Shown here in pieces: positions 60,279 through 64,000 of a stretch of DNA of 64,000 bases (position 1 is its first letter; the number at the start of each line of letters is the position of its first letter). The stretch comes from Saussurea involucrata (lineage: Eukaryota > Streptophyta > Magnoliopsida > Asterales > Asteraceae), in the NCBI GenBank assembly GCA_033807775.1, contig CM066327.1, forward strand, positions 89,984,295-90,048,294, in the 5' to 3' direction. The position numbers and the translations under genes are program-made. Under the pieces are notes generated by a model, which saw only the letters and a program-made list of their open reading frames with translations, ran no database searches and was not told the DNA's origin.

Positions 60279-60979
60279 ACCTTCTATTGTGGCGATTCAC
60301 GACGACATTTAGTGTATCATCTTAAAATCGCCACAAGGGGGCAAGATGGTAGCAATAATCAAGAGGTCCCACGTAGTTGGGCACGACGCGTCAGAAAAGG
60401 TACGTCTTCTAAACTTTTTTCTATTTTTTCATACGATTTTTTAACAACGACGGTTACTGACTTAAGCATCGGAGGGTCGTTGGTTAGCCAACGAACAGCC
60501 TCTGACATTGTTTATTCCGCAGAATCGCACGACAATAATCAAACGACTCTAGTTTCGCAAGGTCACACGACATAAACGATCAGGTCTATGACTTGATCAT
60601 CCTTCTACAGGGCACACGATTCGAATTAATCGCACGACTTAGTCGTACGATTGCGAGGTCTAGCGATCTCATGATCTAAGTTTCTTGACTTAGAAAAAAT
60701 TTTCATACTCCGAATGTATGCTTTAGTCGCATGTGCTTATTTTTATATACACGATTTGAAAGTCTATTGGCTTACGTTCCAGTTATTGTGTTACAATAGA
60801 TGTCTAAGTCGCATGATTCCTTGTATATTTTTTATGAATTTGACAGTCGATGTGATATTTTATAAAGCGCAAGTTCAAAAGAAGCCCAAGTTCCATTCAT
60901 CGAATAAACTGTCATTTACAAACAGCTCGACCACCAACGATCGAGCAACAAAGAAACATAAATAAACGAAGATATCTTT
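60279..60979. other. Non-coding spacer of E between protease and antisense gene
   Basis: No frame is supported on either strand. It marks where RT, RNase H and integrase would be in a full Tat element; presumably it holds the 3' end of the antisense transcript. Confidence 0.6.
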
Positions 60980-63180
60980 CTAGGGTTGGGGAGGGACGTC
61001 GGTCGCATCTTTGCCTGACACGTCGCCCTGGAAACCCTCCTCCTCCTCCTCGACCTCCTTCTCATCATCCGAGTCGAGCTCTCTCTCGGTCCCGACATCT
61101 TTGAAGAACATAGCCAACTCGTCCGACGCTGAGGCCGCATGATTCTTGCCTAGCAAGTGATTTCGTATGATAGCCGCTCGAGCAGTGAGTCGAGCGAAGG
61201 AAAAGATGGACTTATTCTCATCCTTCGACTCCTCGAACTCCTTCTCTAAATCCACGACTTTAGATTGAGAATCCTCAACTTCTTTCCTCTTCATAACCAG
61301 GGATTCCTTCATCCCCTCCAGTTTCTCCCTTTGATTGTGCATCACAAACAGGGACTCCTTTAGACGCGAGTTCATATCATCCTTTGCGTGGTTAAGAGAC
61401 TCCAGCTCGTTCAAGACATCGTCGATTTTCACCGATGCCGCCTCTTCACGTTCTAAAGTGGACCTTTCCCTTTCTAACGCCGCATCTTCTTTCTCGACGG
61501 CAGAAGCCACTAAGCCTTCTATCTTTGTCGATTTAGCGTACAACGCCAAAGACGACTGAAACATCTGAAGACATATGAAAACATATTAGCAAAGAATACA
61601 ACGTCGACAACAGATAAACAAAAGTCTTGAAAGATAGACTTACCATGAACGCTAGTCCAACAACATGGGCCTCAGTATCCTCGAGAGAAACTCCGTCAAA
61701 ACACTCTCTGAAAGAAGAGAGCTGATACTTTCCCAAGTGAGGGAATAGTTTCGTCCCGTCTAGGACATTATCATCCAAAAAATCCGACGGCAACGTAAAG
61801 TTCATCGTCGTTTCAAAGCCCGTATGCGCGCCCTTGCCCTTGTCGGCGGAGGAAGGGCCTGACGCGGCAAGAGGAGACATCGTCACCGGTTGCGCCGTAT
61901 CAACGGACCTCGTGTCAGAAACCCTCTCGATAGATACGGTCGATACCTTCGCCCTCTCAGGTGGGACGACTTTCGACGAACCACCCGTCCTTGACGATGG
62001 TTCACTCAAAACGGACATCCTCGTCCTCTTGGGGAGACCCGACCCAGATGTCGGGACTTCTTTTCTCTTTAGGACCCCCGACCCAGCTGTCGAGGTATCC
62101 TTCCCCCTATCTACCTTCGCCTTGCGAGCTAGCTCAACTTGAGCCATCTTCTCGGCGGCTGCAGGCGTCGACTTTGCCCGAGATTCTCCTGTATGGCAAA
62201 AGAAAGAATTAGATGATTGAGAACAAAGATAGAATAGAACGAGCGGAAACAAAGAGATACTTACCAGTTATCTCTACTTCCTCCTCCTCCTTCTCCTCAG
62301 TCGCCTCGGAATCCTCACTCTCGTCTTCTTCTTTCTCCTCTCGACTCATCCTCATCCTATCGCTCAAGAAAACGACGTCGTCATCCTCATCTACCAAATG
62401 ACGCGTGACGTATGACCGGTCTTCTGTACTAAACTCTAGGAACTTTTAGACCTTAGCCCGGGAAGCATCGTCCGACTCTACCTTATCGAAATCAATATCT
62501 ACACGTAAAAAAGAAGATCAGTCGAAAAAACAACCAAGCAACAGAATAACATAAAACATACGATGAACAATTAAAGTCTCACCCGTCATATTCCAACCCT
62601 CCCTAATCCAGTCACTATCAGTGTCCAGCGTCGACACCCGCACGAATACATACCTCTTCTTTCACCCACGGTCGTTGACTGCAGTATTTAAAACCAAGGT
62701 ACGATCACCCTTGTGCCTTGAAAACAAACTATAACGACGGTACCGATCACTTTTGACCTTGTACGCCGTCAGTAGGTCCCTCACATTCATCGGTGGATTC
62801 CAGTTGGAGGTAAGTCGTTCGATGATTAGGATAACTCGCCAGAACTAGGGCATCAGTTTCCCCAGTGAAAGATTGAATTCACACATGAACTCTTTGACCA
62901 GAGGCGAATATGGCCAATGAAAGCCTATCTTGAACGGGTATTCGTATATAACGACGTACCCCTCGGGGCACATTTCCGGTTGAACCTTGCCAACTTTGCT
63001 TACGGTGATCCCCATAGGAATCCTCGCTAGACTTCTAAAGTCGTCGAGATCTTCTTCGTTTTTAATGGTGCTTCTAGGCTCTGTCGACATTGCTAACCCC
63101 GTTAAATTGATTTGCACTTCTGAAAGGCCCCAGATATCCCAGTTTTTCCTAGGCTTTCTAGCAATAGACTTGCGACGCAT
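60980..63180 (-). pseudogene. Antisense four-exon gene of E (gypsy-type putative transposon protein, PF04195-like)
   Basis: Minus-strand exons: 63180-62583, 62498-62265, 62188-61644, 61564-60980. Each junction has GT/AG and keeps the frame. Exon 1 holds PEGYVVIYEYPFKIGFHWPY and SPLVKEFMCEFNLSLGKLMP and, beyond a stop, NWNPPMNVRDLL and DSDWIREGW. This is the domain known as putative gypsy type transposon (PF04195). Exons 2 and 3 are acidic and low complexity with RKEVP-type basic patches. Exon 4 is a coiled coil ending in an acidic tail. Three stops (62845-62847, 62662-62664, 62446-62448) interrupt it, all explained by single C-to-T or G-to-A changes. Function unknown; the antisense position keeps its introns through retrotransposition. 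Confidence 0.85.
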
Positions 63181-63346
63181 ATGCAAACTGAAGGGTCGTA
63201 TCTTATATGATCTCAAAAAATCCTAATTAGGTCAAAGATTCTTGCAGATTTAGAAACAATCGAACGAAAATCGACAAGAAAACCCTTAAAGAAATCTTTG
63301 CTCAAAACCCTCTGAAGTCGTAAACAAGAAAAGATCCATCGTAATC

Positions 63347-63484
63347 TTTATTTATGCAGTCGATCATGTCAGGACGAGTCCTTTGATGATCACCGCGTGC
63401 CCTCGTCCCTTCGTATGACCACATGGATCGTCGACACCTGGCCATGACAGCTGCTAAGCACCATCGTGCGTCGGCATGACGTCA
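63347..63484 (-). promoter_or_regulatory. Candidate promoter of the antisense gene of E
   Basis: TGACGTCA at 63477-63484 and, about 120 bp downstream on the minus strand, a TATA-like CATAAATAAA (63356-63347). The ATG at 63180 follows after about 165 bp. Same order as before ORF3 of S2. Confidence 0.5.
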
Positions 63485-63631
63485 CGACTTTATCCTCTCT
63501 TCGATTTCCCTCTCTAGTTTGAATTGAACCGATTCAGTTCCAAAACGACCAAGGTAATTTTCGACACAAAACCCTGAACACCCGACAAGCAAAATTTAAT
63601 ATTCGAATTTGCCATCCTACTTTCATATTTT

Positions 63632-63640
63632 GGGGGAAAA
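63632..63640 (+). other. Polypurine tract of E
   Basis: GGGGGAAAA one base before the 3' LTR. Confidence 0.82.
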
Positions 63641-63641
63641 C

Positions 63642-64000
63642 TGTTTGGGCAAAATTTCACAGGTCTCGACCACGACCAGAAAAGGTAAGACACATGTTAT
63701 GAACTATATCTTGTATTAAGATAAGGCCCCGACAAAGGACCAAAAAACCTCCGTCGTCCCACCTAAAAGGTAAGTCGAGAGTTCCTCACGACACTCGACC
63801 TCGACGTCGCCCATTCCGCACGACCGTCGCACAAGACCGTACGACCTTGACTAACTCAATATACGACTGTTACGTTTGTTTAATGATTAATGCAGGAGTC
63901 AAAGTCATTAATGGGCAACGGTCATAACTGACGAAGGGCAATTATGAAGAGTTACAACTGGCGACCGTTATGGCTGTTATTAAAGCAATCAATGAGCTAA
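63642..64000 (+). repeat. 3' LTR of E (first 359 bp)
   Basis: Nearly identical to 57053-57411; continues past the window. Confidence 0.92.

Larger units (their letters stand above)
57053..64000 (+). mobile_element. Non-autonomous Tat-like Ty3/gypsy element E (right end beyond window)
   Basis: 5' LTR 57053-57951, primer site TGGCGCCATCCGTGGGA, gag-protease 58053-60278, a minus-strand spliced gene 60980-63180, polypurine tract 63632-63640, and a 3' LTR starting at 63642. RT, RNase H and integrase are absent. Gag and the antisense gene are typical of the Tat branch, in which extra antisense ORFs are known. LTR parts that can be compared differ at only a few positions in 359 bp. Confidence 0.88.

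Noticed and set aside
62209..62401. Ser-rich plus-strand frame and Cys/Phe starts such as MFPLVLFYL near 62252
   Set aside because: Shadow of, or intron read into, the antisense gene of E; the hydrophobic start is intron sequence, not a signal peptide.

Overview
The window is a gene-poor block of a flowering-plant nuclear genome made almost entirely of nested transposable elements. I see no host gene, rRNA or tRNA gene. The evidence is plant-type Ty1/copia and Ty3/gypsy Gag/Pol proteins, LTRs with initiator-Met or tRNA-Asp type primer-binding sites, 5-bp target duplications and a FAR1-type DNA-binding domain. The large third ORF of the copia elements resembles ORFs I know from daisy-family (Asteraceae) genomes; that placement is an inference.

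Layout, left to right. (1) 1-6401: Sirevirus-like copia element S1 on the minus strand, cut by the window edge, inserted in one copy of gypsy element G1. (2) 6516-37289: a second G1 copy on the minus strand that shares its left LTR with the first, so G1 is a tandem array. It is split by a solo LTR (8071-9880, TSD CCCTA), by S3 (11624-20711, plus strand, TSD AGTGT) and by S2 (22019-35105, minus strand, TSD GAACT). (3) 37290-50815: an old Tekay/Del-like chromovirus remnant (D) on the plus strand, interrupted by gypsy element G2 (40445-47813, minus strand, TSD GTGTC). (4) 51559-57052: two terminal-inverted-repeat DNA elements, A and B, separated by TA microsatellites; B holds a split FAR1-domain fragment. 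(5) 57053-64000: Tat-like gypsy element E, plus strand, with a four-exon gene on its opposite strand, cut by the right edge.

How the parts relate. S2 is a near-complete Sirevirus-like element (gag, pol, large ORF3). S3 has lost the gag N-terminus and all of pol but keeps a homologous ORF3. G1 and G2 are non-autonomous: they carry only gag and an aspartic protease, followed by a structured non-coding tail. E likewise lacks RT, RNase H and integrase but keeps gag and the antisense gene. Nearly every ORF has stops or frameshifts, so the window is mostly decaying copies; S3 LTRs (above 99 percent alike by eye) and S2/G2 LTRs (about 98 percent) mark the youngest insertions.

Most interesting signals: (a) the accessory genes (ORF3 of S2, ORF3 of S3, antisense gene of E) each appear to have their own promoter, with ACGT-core sites (TGACGTCA or a variant) about 120-140 bp upstream of a TATA-like box; (b) each copia family is saturated with its own short motif (TCAGCG/CGCTGA in S1/S2, CAGAGG/CCTCTG in S3), in LTRs and in coding DNA alike; (c) a seven-unit array in S3 and a set of hairpins in G1/G2 have stem arms that change together while pairing is kept; (d) two gypsy families share the same gag-protease-only design.
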